Below are positions 24,050 through 35,800 of a DNA stretch of 64,000 nucleotides, one piece after another. The DNA lies in contig OX377206.1 of NCBI GenBank assembly GCA_947396885.1, forward strand, positions 20,021,114-20,085,113, written 5' to 3'. The DNA comes from Heligmosomoides polygyrus polygyrus (taxonomy: Eukaryota > Nematoda > Chromadorea > Rhabditida > Heligmosomidae). Within the stretch, counting starts at the first letter, position 1. Every line of letters begins with the position of its first letter. The notes under the pieces are model-generated. The model worked only from the letters and a program-made list of their open reading frames with translations, did not search any database and was not told the origin of the DNA. The position numbers were made by a program, and so were the translations under genes.

Positions 24050-25615
24050 GCCCACAACAAACGTGCTCGAACAGTGTTTACTGCTCCGATTGGACTAGAT
24101 CAAAAGCGCAGATGGCGATAATTCCGCATTCAGTTTTTGACATAGTACCTTTTCACAGCCATCAGCTTTCTCTCTATCATCTTAATTTCTTCTCAAAGCT
24201 GTGTGGACATGGGTTTTTGGACTTTGTATTCTTGGGGTGGAGGTGGGTGGGAGTTTAACCAAGAAAGCGGGTTTAACATCCCCAAATAGAACATTGGAAA
24301 GCACGAAAACACTGTTCTCTCTCATAGGCTAGGTTAGTGTGCTGTTTTTTGAATAATAATTTAGTTTCATTCTCCTCGCCGTTGTTCAATAGGCATAATT
24401 ATTTTTATTTTTATTTTTTAAAATTTTTTTTCGCGTGCCACAGGTGGTTTGTCCTAGTTGCCGGTCCCATGGGGCGGTCAGCGTACCCATGTGCCGAAGT
24501 TCCGGCAACTACCTCAAGGGCGTCATAGCTGGCTGACGCGGACAAACATACTTCGTTGGCAAGCAGCGATATCTATTTTGTTTACTCGATTGTTTACGCT
24601 ATGAATTTAACTCCTTATTCAAGTAGCCTAACTTTGATTTACCAATTTTTACGTCACTGGGAGTTGTATTGAATCCCATTTCCATTCTGGCCTTTCAATT
24701 TTTTCTATTTTAATATTACATACGGTCAGGGACCTACGTGGATAAGTCTAACGCATGTTTTGGTTATCGAAGAAGCGCCGCTGCCATGTTTTAATTGTTT
24801 TAATTGTTGTTGTTTTTACTAACTTTATTTTTTATTTTTTGTTTTCCTCTACTGCGCATGTCTGATTCCTCCTTTCTTTTATTCTCTAATTTCGAGCACG
24901 TCTTATTGACGTATTAAATAAATAAATAATGTAATAATGAAATGCCATCTCCTTCTTTGATAGATGTGGATTTCTTTTTCAGCTTTGATTCCCTGGTGTG
25001 GTCTTTAGTAGTCTTTATTGCTTTTAACCGGATGTCAGCTTCTTCACGAGGGATGATGATGATGTAATCCCTTTGAGTCCTTTAGGTGCTTCTCTTTTAG
25101 TTAATTCTTGAAATTCGAATCCGGTGCGCCGGCTAGAAACATGCCTCTTCTGCGCTCGAGTGCGCCAATATGCTGCGCGGGAAATGACGGAGATAATGGT
25201 CATACTTTCTGTTTTCTAGGGTCTGAAACATTGCAGTCAACACTCTTCCCGTCGTATGATATTCTCTACAATTTCGAAAATACCGTTTTTGTATTGTCTT
25301 TCTCAAATTCTGATTCTGTGCTTTTGTATTATCGTAAATCATTGCGATGTCCAAGGCCTATACTCTCTCCATGGTTTTCGCGTCACAACGAACTGTGGCG
25401 GTTATTTTTCCTCCATATGAAGAATGATAGCAGAACCTTTGGTTAATCAACCTCAAGATCTGAAGATCTTCAAGGATTGACATCTGGCTCTTCTCTTTAA
25501 CTGAACAAACCTTTTGGTTCCTAAAAACTAGTAGTAAATGTCAGGATTAACTGAGAAGAACAAAACGGGTAATTTTAACTTCGGGCACTATTCTGCTCTC
25601 ACTGATCCAGAGGTT
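24050..25615. other. Unassigned AT-rich stretch
   Basis: No gene supported. 24450-24530 contains GTTGCCGG and its inverse CCGGCAAC about 50 bp apart, a short inverted pair. The 112-aa frame at 25108 has no recognisable domain or clear splice sites. Confidence 0.25.
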
Positions 25616-25627
25616 GAAGAATTTTTG

Positions 25628-26084
25628 GGCACTATTGTACTTTACGGACTCCAGAGGACGAGGAGAGGTCGACATTTTTTCTCCCAAACTTCGCCCAGGG
25701 GGTTATTTGGGGTGCTGATCACGAATCTGACATCCGTTTTTGAAATTTCTGTCGATTACGGTAGGTTGCGGTAGGCACCGGTGACTAAGGCTGTCGAGGT
25801 CACAATCACCGATTTCGCCTAAACTTCGCCTATTGAGGTTATTTGGGGTGCTGATCACGAATTTGACATCCGTTTTTCGTTTTACGCTGGAGTACGGTAG
25901 GTCACGCATGTACAGGTGACTAAGGTAATAGTCACCGATTCCGCCCAAACTCCAGCGTAAAACGAGAAATGGATGTCAGATCGTGATCAGCACCCCAAAT
26001 AACCCTCCCCCTCGGCGAAGTTTGGGCGAAAAACTTTTTTCGACCTTTCCTCGTCCTCTGGAGTCCGCAAAGTACAATAGTGCC
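25628..26084. mobile_element. hAT-like MITE, 457 bp, with 8-bp target duplication
   Basis: The ends GGCACTATTGTACTTT are perfectly inverted and differ by one base from the 23-kb element. The flanking octamer AATTTTTG is duplicated exactly (25620-25627 and 26085-26092). The interior holds repeated GGGGTGCTGATCACGAAT and TTTCGTTTTACGCTGGAGTA blocks in both orientations. Fragments of this family also lie at 31.5, 42.9, 43.3 and 49.4 kb. Confidence 0.85.
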
Positions 26085-26118
26085 AATTTTTGCCTAAATT
26101 TGACTTGTGGGTGTTACT

Positions 26119-26511
26119 TCAGGTGCTGATGGTGCTGATCACCAATGTGGGGACTGTAATCGATATCACGGTGGGGTACGGTACATGTGGATAATAGTGA
26201 CCATTAGTCCAGCGTTGCACTTTTTCTTGGAAAACTGACCTCTCGATACATTCGCAGCAACCGTCGTAGCTTTTAAAAAAGTCTACTTTGTTGAAAAATC
26301 GGTGGCAATAAAAGCCACATTGCAACAAACTTGCGTGGCAAGGAATAATGATGCCTGTTTTGACAAGATTCCCAGGCTTTAGGAACATCGGACATCTATT
26401 CTGTTGCCTGTAAATATCATACTCCACATTGCTATCAAGAACGAACCTCATATTAGTGACCAGCATCCAAGATAGCTCCCCAGATAAAGCCTTGATGATA
26501 TCGGTGAACAT
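26119..26511 (-). CDS. Hypothetical ORF or exon, unrecognised
   Basis: A minus-strand frame of up to 130 codons with balanced composition and several cysteines (PCHASLLQCGFYCHRF then YDGCCECI). I recognise no family. The downstream third (26119-26215) resembles the adjoining MITE family (GGTGCTGAT and GGTGGGGTACGGTA words), so only about 26215-26511 could be genuine coding sequence. No convincing splice sites or neighbouring exons were found. Confidence 0.2.
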   Translation of the reverse strand: MFTDIIKALSGELSWMLVTNMRFVLDSNVEYDIYRQQNRCPMFLKPGNLVKTGIIIPCHASLLQCGFYCHRFFNKVDFFKSYDGCCECIERSVFQEKVQRWTNGHYYPHVPYPTVISITVPTLVISTIST

Positions 26512-26519
26512 TACCCCAT

Positions 26520-28235
26520 CACACGTACCTATACCTATCGTTACCCACTGTAGTTGGTTTCGTCGAGGTTTTAAGAAGGGTTATCATGTTCGTGGTTAGC
26601 GTCCTAAATAGCCTCCTTGGGTTTGGACCATTTCCGTTGGACATCCGGAGTTATGGAAGTAAATACATTAGTATCACTTCATTTAATCATTATGAAAAAT
26701 TAAAAGACAGCGCCTTCGCGGGGCTATATTTTACATTGCTGAATTTCCACGTGATATGGATTACACTTATACTGAGAGGATGTGTAAGCCTTTTTCGTTT
26801 ACGACTATTTTTGTATACGGTAGCGTCACCGTCCGAACCTGATTTTTTTCTGTTCGGACACTATGCTGTTAGATGTCGACCACGACTTCGCAGTTTACCT
26901 CACTGCGCTACATCTTAAAATAGCCTTTAATACTGTATATTTCTTTATTTTGTTAAATTTTAGCCCACTTCGTTGTATTTTTTGCTTCGTCTTCTGTTTC
27001 TCCTGAGTGTTCTTCGTTTCCAGCGCTTGAAAAAAATCGCATCTTTTCTGTTGCGTGCATCGGAGAGCTCTAAATATAGAGGACGGTCTCTTGAAATCAT
27101 ATGCAGTAGTCTCCACGTCTCAGAGGCTTCGAAATGTTTATCTGTGAACACGTCTAACCCTCCTTTCATGCTATTCTCTTTCGTTTCCTTCTCTAGAAAG
27201 CGCTTATGCCCTCTGAGGAATCGGAAAGCGTAACTTCGAAGTCATTTCATTTTTGGATTCACGAGGGTATCGCAACTCTCAAGTAGACCTGCTACAGTGA
27301 AGGGTGCAAACTTGGGGAAATTTGGGGATTGAATATCCTCATAATTAAACAAAAAACGGTCCATTGCGTGAGTCACCTAAAATTTTGTGAGATCGATACT
27401 CGATCGCCATATTTTTGCCTTTATTTTTGCGAGCTTTCTATAGTATCATCGTCACAAAATCGTGGTGTGCATGTGGCATGACATTTACATTCGTCTAGAG
27501 AACATTCATGTCATCATACCTGAAGGGCGTTGGCCTCCATTTTCCTCGATGTGGCTAGATTTCGTAAGGCTTCATTACGTAATGCTCTGACTCAAGCTCT
27601 TTCGATATCACGTTCGGAGCTGTTCCTTCCATTCCGTTGCTGGTTCCGTCGTGGTACCTCACGCCGTTCTTCTAGTCCGTGAAATCTCTTCTTGTCACAG
27701 AAGGGAAAGTTCATCGTTCGTCCTCCTTGCTTCCAAATTGTTCTTGGGATGAAGAATCCGATCTCTGATTCTCACAACTCGCTGCCGGATGCGAACTCTA
27801 TTTGGTAGGTGAACAAAGAATTTAAGGGTGAGAGGAAAGTGTGTTGATTCGTTTTTTTCAGGGCGTCATATCGTCGCGCGGCTATGAGAACCGGGCACGC
27901 CGTGAACTTGTTAGTGATTTTAAAGCTCATCTTTAGTTAATTGATTTACATTGGATGGCGAATCCAAACGACTTGATATTATTTATTGATAGTCTATTGT
28001 TTTTAAAGGTTGCTTCGCGCGAAAGTGTGCACTATCTTGTATTGTTTGCACGCTTTGAGCTAGCACAAGAAAAGGGAATCGTTGAAGCCCCGCTTCAGCC
28101 TGTAGATTGAAGAAATACGAAGATTTCTTGAAAAATACGAAAATGGAAATCAAGAGGAAAGTTAGGGCAGAAGCAGAAGTCTCAGATCTCAGCAATTCCT
28201 GGAAACTTTTCGAAGGCTCGATAACAAGGCCAAGT
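26520..28235. other. Unassigned stretch
   Basis: AT-rich with short frames only. Nothing repeats elsewhere in the window as far as I can see. Confidence 0.25.
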
Positions 28236-28239
28236 ATTT

Positions 28240-28372
28240 AAGGGAGCGTTTAGTGTGCATGCGACGCGGTGTAATGATAAGCTCCTATATCGATTAATCG
28301 CGTTGCGCGATCGATATGGGAGCTTATCATTACATCGCGTCGCACGTAGCGTGCATACTAAACGCCACTAAA
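28240..28372. repeat. Hairpin MITE H3
   Basis: The left end GGGAGCGTTTAGTGTGCATG is mirrored by CGTGCATACTAAACGCCACT. The interior ATGATAAGCTCCTATATCGAT is also palindromic and resembles the H1/H2 centres. The same left end occurs alone at 15637. Confidence 0.8.
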
Positions 28373-28551
28373 GGAAAATGTGTAGAGAATTTCAGAAAAC
28401 GTCTTCAAATGGCCTATAAAAGTTTATTGTAGTAGTATCTGGTAACAATAGAAATCTTCCTATCGCATCGAAAAAGCAGTAGAGCAAGCAAAGAACGCCC
28501 TCCAAGAACATCGTCGAACGGATGTGATACGATGAAGAATCTGTGAAAAAT

Positions 28552-28788
28552 ATGTCGCAAACAGCGACCTTCTTGAATCCTTACTTAATCGTATTGTCTC
28601 TCATAGGATTATTCTTCACCTCTGGGTCAGCGTTTTGTTTCCACCATATTTACTACCCCGCCTCCTACACTTTTCCTCTTATCATGTTATGGCTCGAATT
28701 CTACACCATTTTGTTTTATCGTTATCTTCATCTTTGGAGGCGTAGGTCTCCCATACGCGATTCACACCAAGCACTAGACGTGAAATAA
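28552..28788 (+). CDS. Candidate small membrane protein ORF, 78 aa
   Basis: The frame starts at an ATG (MSQTATFLNPYL) and ends with a stop at 28786-28788. It contains two hydrophobic segments, roughly residues 10-30 and 37-60, followed by a basic LHLWRRRSPIR tail. This would fit a two-helix membrane protein or an exon of one. The last 20 or so bases overlap the outer end of the foldback structure starting near 28765, so the natural C-terminus may be altered. I do not recognise the family. Confidence 0.3.
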   Translation: MSQTATFLNPYLIVLSLIGLFFTSGSAFCFHHIYYPASYTFPLIMLWLEFYTILFYRYLHLWRRRSPIRDSHQALDVK

Positions 28789-28896
28789 AACACTAGAAAA
28801 CTGCAATAGGACTACAATGTAGTATAGAAAAAATGGAGATTAAACTGCAAATGAAATTCTTCAGAAACCTCTAAGTGTCTGCAGGACGTCAGTCTT

Positions 28897-30826
28897 TTTC
28901 TTCTTCTTCTTCTCCTTCTTCTTCTTCTTCAGCGTCTGTCCCGCTTCGTAGCGGGGTCCGCTATTCTGGTGTCATGACGCCACCTTTCCCGATCCAGCGC
29001 TAGATCAGGGTGGACACCAGCTACTTTCAAGTCCATATGTAACGTATCGGACCAGCGCTGCTTCGGGCGCCCTCTAGGCCGCTTTCCTACCACCTCGAAC
29101 TTAAGGCCTATCTTGCGGACGCTATCTTCCTTTCCACGAAGAACGTGGCCGTACCATCGCAAGCGAGCTTCGCGCATCTTGTCAGCTATCGGCGCGACAC
29201 CGAACTTCTGCCGAATGGCATCGTTTCGGATGCGGTCCATGCGCGTGACTCCAGCCGTCCAGCGCAGCATCTTCGTCTCCATGACGCTGAGGCTCGTTTC
29301 AACTTCCTTAGTCACAGGCCAACACTCAGCGCCGTACACTGCTACCGGCCGGACGACTGCTCTGTAGATCTTCGACTTCAGGTGCTCTGGTATCTTCCTA
29401 TCGCAGAGCACGTCAGTCAACGAGCGCCAGTTGGACCAAGCTGCACTCACACGTGAGTTCACTTCAGTCATCAGATTGCCATCGGATGCTACTGCTGATC
29501 CCAGGTACTTAAAAACCGAAGTACGTGGGAGCGCGATGCCATTAACCTTGATGGAGCTGGACTCAGTAAAGTCCGTCGTTAGATATTTGGTCTTCTTCAC
29601 GTTCAATCTGAGTCCAAACCGCTCCAAGCGATCACACCAAGCTTGCACCTCTCGCTCGAGTTCATCTTTATCTTCGCTAGCGAGCATTATGTCATCAGCA
29701 TAAAGCAAAGTCCAGGGGACTGGCTTCTGAAGATCCCTTGTAATGGCGTCCATCACGACCACAAAGAGGAGTGGGGAAAGCGCAGAACCCTGGTGTACCC
29801 CGACAGAGATGGGAAACTTCATCGAGGTTCCAGCTGCAGCTTGAACTCGACTCTTTGGACAAGAGTAGAGCATCCATACCCACTCTATGAGCCCTTCAGG
29901 AACTCCATGATGTCGCAAGGCGTACCATATCACTTCACGCGGTACGCGATCGAAGGCCTTCTCCAAGTCGAGAAAGGCGATATGCACTGGCTTCTGTTTC
30001 TCGCGATGCTGCTCTAACAGGAGGCGGGCGACGTGTATGGTATCAATGGTGCCACAGCCAGCTACGAAACCGCACTGATTGCTGGAGAGTTGGACGATTT
30101 CACGAATTCAACCATCAACAATTCGCTCAAAGATCTTCATGCTGTGCGAGAGCAAGCGAATCGGACGGTAATTTGAGCAGTCTGCTGAACTGCCCTTTTT
30201 CTTCCAAATCGGGATCGTCGTACTTTGGCGCCAACACTCAGACACTTTCTTCTCCGCCACAACCTGGTTAAAGAACTTCGCCAACCACTCAGCAGGGTAC
30301 CACAGCTTTGACTTCCACAGATCAGCTGCCACGTCGTCGGGCCCAGTCGCTTTGCCTGGCCTCATCCTCCTCAGAGCCGCTTCTGTCTCCTCCACGGTGA
30401 TCTTGTGAACGGGACCGTGAACAGAAGCCACAGAAGGGATGGCCGGGTGAGGAAATTTCATAGTGGAAACTTCCTCGAAGTAATCACGCCATCGCTTCAG
30501 CGCCTTTTTGCGGTCTGTCAGAAGATGGCCGCTCTCATCATTGATGCCAAAAAACTTCTCAATATCCTCGGTTTGGCGATGGCGGCTCTTAGCAAGTTGG
30601 TACAAATATCGCCATCGCGCGACTCGAGCTTCTCGTTGACATCTCCATAATGAGTGGCTTTTGCAACAGCCGCGGCTTTCTTTACAGCTTTCTCGCTTCT
30701 TGGTACTTCCGCCAGTTATCGGCTGTCTTGTCACTGAGAAACACATGATAGAGCGACTTCTTCTCCCTAACTTTTGCTTTCACGTCGTCTGTCCACAGCC
30801 ACGTCTGCTTTTCGACCTTGCGTCGA
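28897..30826 (-). mobile_element. 5'-truncated RTE LINE with (GAA)n tail and 15-bp target duplication
   Basis: A minus-strand LINE whose 3' end is a GAA-repeat tail at 28897-28930. The flanking 15-mer CAGGACGTCAGTCTT is present exactly at 28882-28896 and 30827-30841. The intact site is preserved uninterrupted in the opposite arm of the foldback near 32330-32345, so the insertion postdates formation of the foldback. The endonuclease domain is missing. Confidence 0.9.
28929..30826 (-). pseudogene. RTE reverse transcriptase, inactivated
   Basis: The encoded enzyme would reverse-transcribe LINE RNA at a nicked target. From the 5' side are the pre-RT region (KFFGINDESGHLLTDRKKA), the RT core beginning RRMRPGKATGPDD, then FLDLEKAFDRVPREV with the first catalytic Asp, HQGSALSPLLFV, and the YADD box at 29691-29702. 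The C-terminal region with RWYGHVLR and ADPATKRDRR ends in a stop at 28929-28931. Defects: an in-frame TGA at 30108-30110 where a CGA Arg codon is expected (VDG-stop-IREIV), and two frameshifts near 30640 and 30690. The copy cannot encode a functional enzyme. Confidence 0.88.
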
Positions 30827-31525
30827 CAGGACGTCAGTCTTCTAAAAGGCAGAAAGTGATAGAAATCGTTTTCATTGAGCAGCCTGTTGAATGACGAAAA
30901 CATTCTTATGGGAAAGCTTTTATGACGAATCTGTGATTTAGTAGCTGGAACCCTCAGCTCAGCACTTGCTCCTCTATTTCTGGAAGGTGCTGGGTTAAAA
31001 ATGTCACAAGAATTCAATGAACCCCACCAGTAATCACTCTAGATAGCACCAGAAGGTCGATCGTAGTTCAACTGCTTTGCAGACTAGGAAGTTCAGGTTG
31101 TTTTTTTCTATTTCCTTCATTGGGAATGAATTAGTAACCTGGTTCCGTTTAGAAATGTTGATGAAAGCAAACACATCTCCGGGTATATCAGAAGGATTCT
31201 GCAGCCCAGAAATCTATTGTGGCACATATTAATGCCAAACACTAATCCACGCTATACTCCTTCATCGGAAAACGCGTTTAATATAATATCGCTTTTCCCG
31301 CTGTCGTCGACAGCCGTGGAGAGGTTCACTTCACTGGCGGTTCCAAGCGCGAGCTATTAACGTCTCAGTTCCAGAAATCTTTTAGTAAGGTTTTCGGTTA
31401 TCTCACAAGGATGTGATTTCACCTCGGATGCAATTTCCAAACCTAGGCTTATACAGGCTCTTAGTTTTTCCCTCTCGTAGAGGTGATCCGTTATCAATTC
31501 AGAGAATTTCGATTACTCAATATTC

Positions 31526-31770
31526 GGCACTATTGTACTTTCACAACTCCAAGGGTCGAGGAGAGGTCGAAAAACTTTTTTCCCCAAACTTCGTCCTGGG
31601 AGGTTATTTGGGGTGCTGATCACGAATCTGACATTCGTTTTTCGTTTTACGTTGGAGTACGGTAGGTTACGGTAGGTGCGGGTGACTAAGGCTGCCAAGG
31701 TCATGGTCACCGATTTCGCCAAAACTTCGGCTAGGGGATTATTTGGGGTGCTTATCACGAATATGACATC
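31526..31770. mobile_element. Partial hAT-like MITE in foldback centre
   Basis: Begins with GGCACTATTGTACTTT, then CGAGGAGAGGTCGAAAAAC, as in the 25.6-kb element. It continues through GGGGTGCTGATCACGAATCT, but no inverted right terminus is present. It occupies the loop between the foldback arms. Confidence 0.7.
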
Positions 31771-32444
31771 CGTTTTCCTTACTAAAAGATTTCTGGAACT
31801 GAGAAGTTAATAGCTCGCGCTTGGAACCGCCAGTGAAATGAACCTCTCCACGGCTGTCGACGACAGCGGGAAAAGCGATATTATATTAAACGCGTTTTCC
31901 GATGAAGGAGTATAGCGTGGGTTAGTGTTTGGCATTCATATGTGCCACAATAGATTCCTGGGCTGCAGCATCCTTCTGATATACCCGGAGATGTGTTTGC
32001 TTTCATCAACATTTCTAAAAGGAACCAGGTTACCAATTCATTCCCAATGAAGGAGATAGAATACAACAACTTGGACTTCCTAGTCTGCAAAGCGGGAGAA
32101 CTACGAATGACTTTCTGGTGCTACCTGGAGTGATTACCGGTGGAGTTCATTGAATTCTTGTGACATTTTTAACCCAGCACCTTCCAGAAATAGAGGAGCA
32201 AGTTCTAAGCTGAGGGTTCCAGATACTACGTCATAGATCCGTCATAAAAGCTTTCCCACAACAGTGTTTCCGTCATTCAACAGGCTGCTCAATGAAAACG
32301 ATTTTTACCACTTTCTGCCTTTTAGAAGACTGACGTCCTGTAGACACGTAGAGGTTTCTGAAGAATTTGTTCCTCATTTGCAGTTTAATCTCCATCCTAT
32401 TGCAGTTTTCTAGTGTTTTGTTTCACGTCTAGTGCTTTTTGTGA

Positions 32445-32655
32445 CTGGAACCATTTTCAAGCTGCTGCAATTTAAAAAGGTAAGGTAGTGATGGAACGGG
32501 ATGAAGCGGGAGTGGTCCAACTCAACTAAACTTGCGGTAGCAGCCGAGAGGCTGGCAGCTGGCCCTTGGTTGGAAGCAGGCCACATCCATTCCGTCTTGT
32601 TCCATGAGCACCTTCTTAAACTGCTATGATTTGAAAATGGTTCCTGGTCAAGTGA
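32445..32655. repeat. Small inverted-repeat element beside the foldback
   Basis: GGAACCATTTTCAAGCTGC near 32447 is the inverse of TTGAAAATGGTTCC near 32632. Inner words GGAACGGGATGAAGCGGGA and TCCATTCCGTCTTGTTCC are also inverted. It abuts the right end of the foldback. Confidence 0.55.
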
Positions 32656-32685
32656 CATCTCCAACTCCTCTTGTTTTTGAAAGTT

Positions 32686-32712
32686 CTGACGAAGACGGCT
32701 GCATCGAAACGT
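32686..32712 (+). ncRNA. Hammerhead-like core motif (PLE-type), degenerate
   Basis: The segment reads CTGACGA, then a roughly 13-nt potential stem II, then GAAAC and GTTAGCCGG. The order CTGANGA-stem-GAAAC is that of a hammerhead core; position 7 tolerates any base. It is followed by the same GTTAGCC-type words seen at 48.68 kb. Stem II is weak here and no NUH cleavage site was modelled. It may be just a fragment of a PLE or PLE-derived repeat. Confidence 0.25.
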
Positions 32713-32899
32713 TAGCCGGATTAAATTTGATTAGCAATTCGGCTACAACGCTTGGAGCATTTCCAGAATCTCACTTCGATCTGGTGCCATGGCTTAGTGA
32801 CAGTCGACAATGGATTATCATGAGAGCTTGCATTTATTAAGCTATATTCTTAAGCTAGATGTCTTGGCGTGTTTTTTTTGCTTTGTTGTTGAAAAGCAG

Positions 32900-35800
32900 G
32901 TTCGAACTGGAGCACCACCTTTCAGAAGCATTGACCGCTCCAGAGAGCCATCTGCTAATGTACGGAACCGTTCTGCTCCCATGAGAGACGTTCACGATAG
33001 TCTTCCAACTCCAGGTTTGTACTACTACGACAGTTCATATAATTCGAAATCTCTTCACACTCAGTCCTTCATTTTCAGAAGTAAGTCCGACTGTAGAGAG
33101 ATTGAAAGCAGAAGTGAAGAGGCTGAAGCGCGTCATCCAGAAGAAGGATTTGGTCATTGATATGCTGATGGAGAGGGTGGTGAAGCTGCAGAGAAATCAA
33201 CCGAATGAGCGCTCCAGTTCTTCTTCCAACCAGGATGTTCTGTCATCGAGTGCCACATCGCTGGACGTATCAAATGGAGGCGATTCCGTCAACTGCACAC
33301 AGCAGAGTCCTGAGACTTCTACGCCTACTGAGACAGTGGGGAGACCCACTACTGTGGCCTCTACCATACAGTCATCTAAGGTACGGTATAGTCTGAGTAT
33401 AGAAAAATATGGGATTGATCCTAATCGAGGGACTTACCTCGGAGGGAAAAATAAGTGTGGACAAATTTTCACACACTATTGGGACGATGGACACCGATCC
33501 GGGTCATGCATTTGTCAGCCTTTCAGTGAGTTTTAACGATTTTTGTGGACTTCCTTATGCGAAGAGGAGTGCTCGGGCTTTTTTCAACCGTCATTTTCAA
33601 CGGAAAAATGGTATGTATGACACCTCGGTTGTTTCCAAGAGCTTGGCTTACTTGATATGCCCCAGCAGACGGCACTAGCGTATATCACGTCATCATCCGG
33701 CGGGATCCGCCACGTCCGCTACGCATGTCCCGGCAACTGTCCCTCATACTAAAACAACTCATCCGAAGTCGGGAGGCGGAAAACGGTTCATAACTATGCA
33801 TGTCACATCATTTTTGCGTCAGGTCTCGTTTAGACTTCGACGTCGAGGGACGCGACGCCATGTATAGTGGCCATATTGATTGAGCGACGCGGTCGATCAA
33901 TTTGGCCACTTTACATGCTGCCGCGTCACTCGGCGTCACTCGGCGTCGGAAGTATAAACGAGGCCTCAGACGTCACGCCCGGCGGTGAGTAGGTGCTGAA
34001 TCCCGAGTTTTCCTCCCCTTACTTCGCAGCGATGCCAGCCGCAACTAATATGGAATAAGATCACAGAGCTTCTGAAAACTCGTCTGTTCCTATTTCTACA
34101 TACGTACATTTAACGATGAGTGTCGGAGGGGCGCCGCCAGAAAAACGAGAAAATGCAGAAAGGGTGAACTGTCCCCGCTAAAAAATTGCATAGAAAGGTC
34201 TTCTTACGGGCTAGCTCAGAGTGTAGCCTCTGTAAAACAGCGCACTTCCAGGCTTACAATTTTACCGCCGTTGTGAAAAGGTGTGAATGAAATACTCTCC
34301 TTGGTAGGACAGATCCAAATTTTTTAAACATGTTTTGTTCCATGTCGGGTGCATGGAAATTCGTTGTGAATGGTTCAGGTCAAACTCAAAGAAAAACCTA
34401 CCTTTCATCGGTGCACAGTAACGTTGTTGCTTCAGGCAGCCACGAGATCCCGAACGTTTGTTATTCATAAGGGCTCGAAGTTCACCATCCAGAAGAAAGA
34501 CAATGAGACTACTACAAGGGCTCGGTACTCGGTATGTTGTTCGTGTTCATTAGCCAGTAAAGAAGAAGCCTGTATGCTATTAATTAAGGCTGTCCTTGAC
34601 ATTGACACGGAGTGTACATCTGCTTCTAGCCAGACGTTTACTGTTCCTCGCCCTTTCGGAGAGCTGTATCTTAACAGAACAGAAGAGGTTTGTATCTAAA
34701 TTGCTGTAATCATTAGTAAGTGTTTGGTTGGTGAATGCTTGAAATTAATAGGACCCGTCACAGGAGTCGCAAGGGGTCCGTACATAGACGCGCGATCGAT
34801 TCCATCAATGAGAGATACTCTTCCTAGGGAGACGAATCTTCCATTCTTTGAATTCGTCTAGTTCACAGCATCTGGTTCGGGATAAACCGAGTTCCGTTTT
34901 ATCAACTTGTCGCTCTGATGCTCACTGTGGGCTCCACGACATTGCATAAAGGTAAAATCCACTGCGTATTCCTATATAATCGATTGGTGTTAGTGTTTAG
35001 AATTTGTTTTAAAGAGATTTGGAGGAAAGATAGCACAGCCGTACGCGACGCGCTTCATGCTTTATTTGTTATACGATATTTATTACATGGGCGCGTGTAG
35101 CGCAGTCGGAGGAGGCGCGACGGGCGCGTGCACCCGATACCAGGTTTCTGGTTCGGATTTCCCGCCCAGGCCAACCAAGCCTTCCATCCCTCCGGGGTCG
35201 GTGAATTGGTACCAGACATGTCTGGGAAGGATAAAGCGCTGACTTGTTCATCGGCTGGCCACCGCAAGTCATTGTATGGCCAAATATGCATTCATGTCGC
35301 CTCCACGACATCCCGTAGAAGTAAAATGCGCTGGCGCATCCCAGAAGGGATTGAGTAACGCCGTCCTTTATCCTTTATCCTTTATTTATTACATCAGTAG
35401 TCATGCGTAAATGTGAGAGAAAAGGACGCAACCTCATTAACAGCAACAAAACAAACTAATAAACAAAACATGTGAGCTGCTCAAAAATTCGTGTATATCC
35501 TTTGAGGCTTTATTCGATGGAGGTTGCAAATGGCAGTAAGCAGAGGTTCAAAACTTTCGTGGTCGGTTTCGGCTCAAATTCATTGATAAAAAAGAGTTCG
35601 ATCGATGTTTCTGCAAAACTGGCAAATTTGAAATGCTGATGAAGCGCTGAGGATGAGGATAGTCGACTGAAGATGGGTGCAGACAGAAGACTTGTTGTGC
35701 TTCAGCAGCCGGCTGACTTAAACGTCGTCATAGATGTATTCGTGCTTCCTCCACTGGCACCCTTTATAAGCTGATGTGGGTGGTCTATTGGGAACTGGAC

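Larger units (their letters stand above)
28765..32447. repeat. 3.7-kb foldback (large inverted repeat), left arm split by a LINE
   Basis: The right arm (about 31778-32447) is the inverse of a left arm made of 28765-28896 plus 30842-31396. Shared words include AAGCACTAGACGTGAAA at the outer ends, TTTCTGGAAGGTGCTGGGTT, and GATTTCTGGAACTGAGA at the inner ends. Each arm is about 670-690 bp, with scattered mismatches. The roughly 380-bp centre holds a partial hAT-like MITE. No transposase was seen; it is probably a foldback transposon or an old inverted duplication. Confidence 0.8.

Noticed and set aside
32604..32840. Possible first exon starting MSTFLNCYDLKMVPGQ
   Set aside because: The frame overlaps an inverted-repeat element and the PLE-like CTGACGA...GAAACGTTAGCC motif, so its openness is better explained by transposon sequence.
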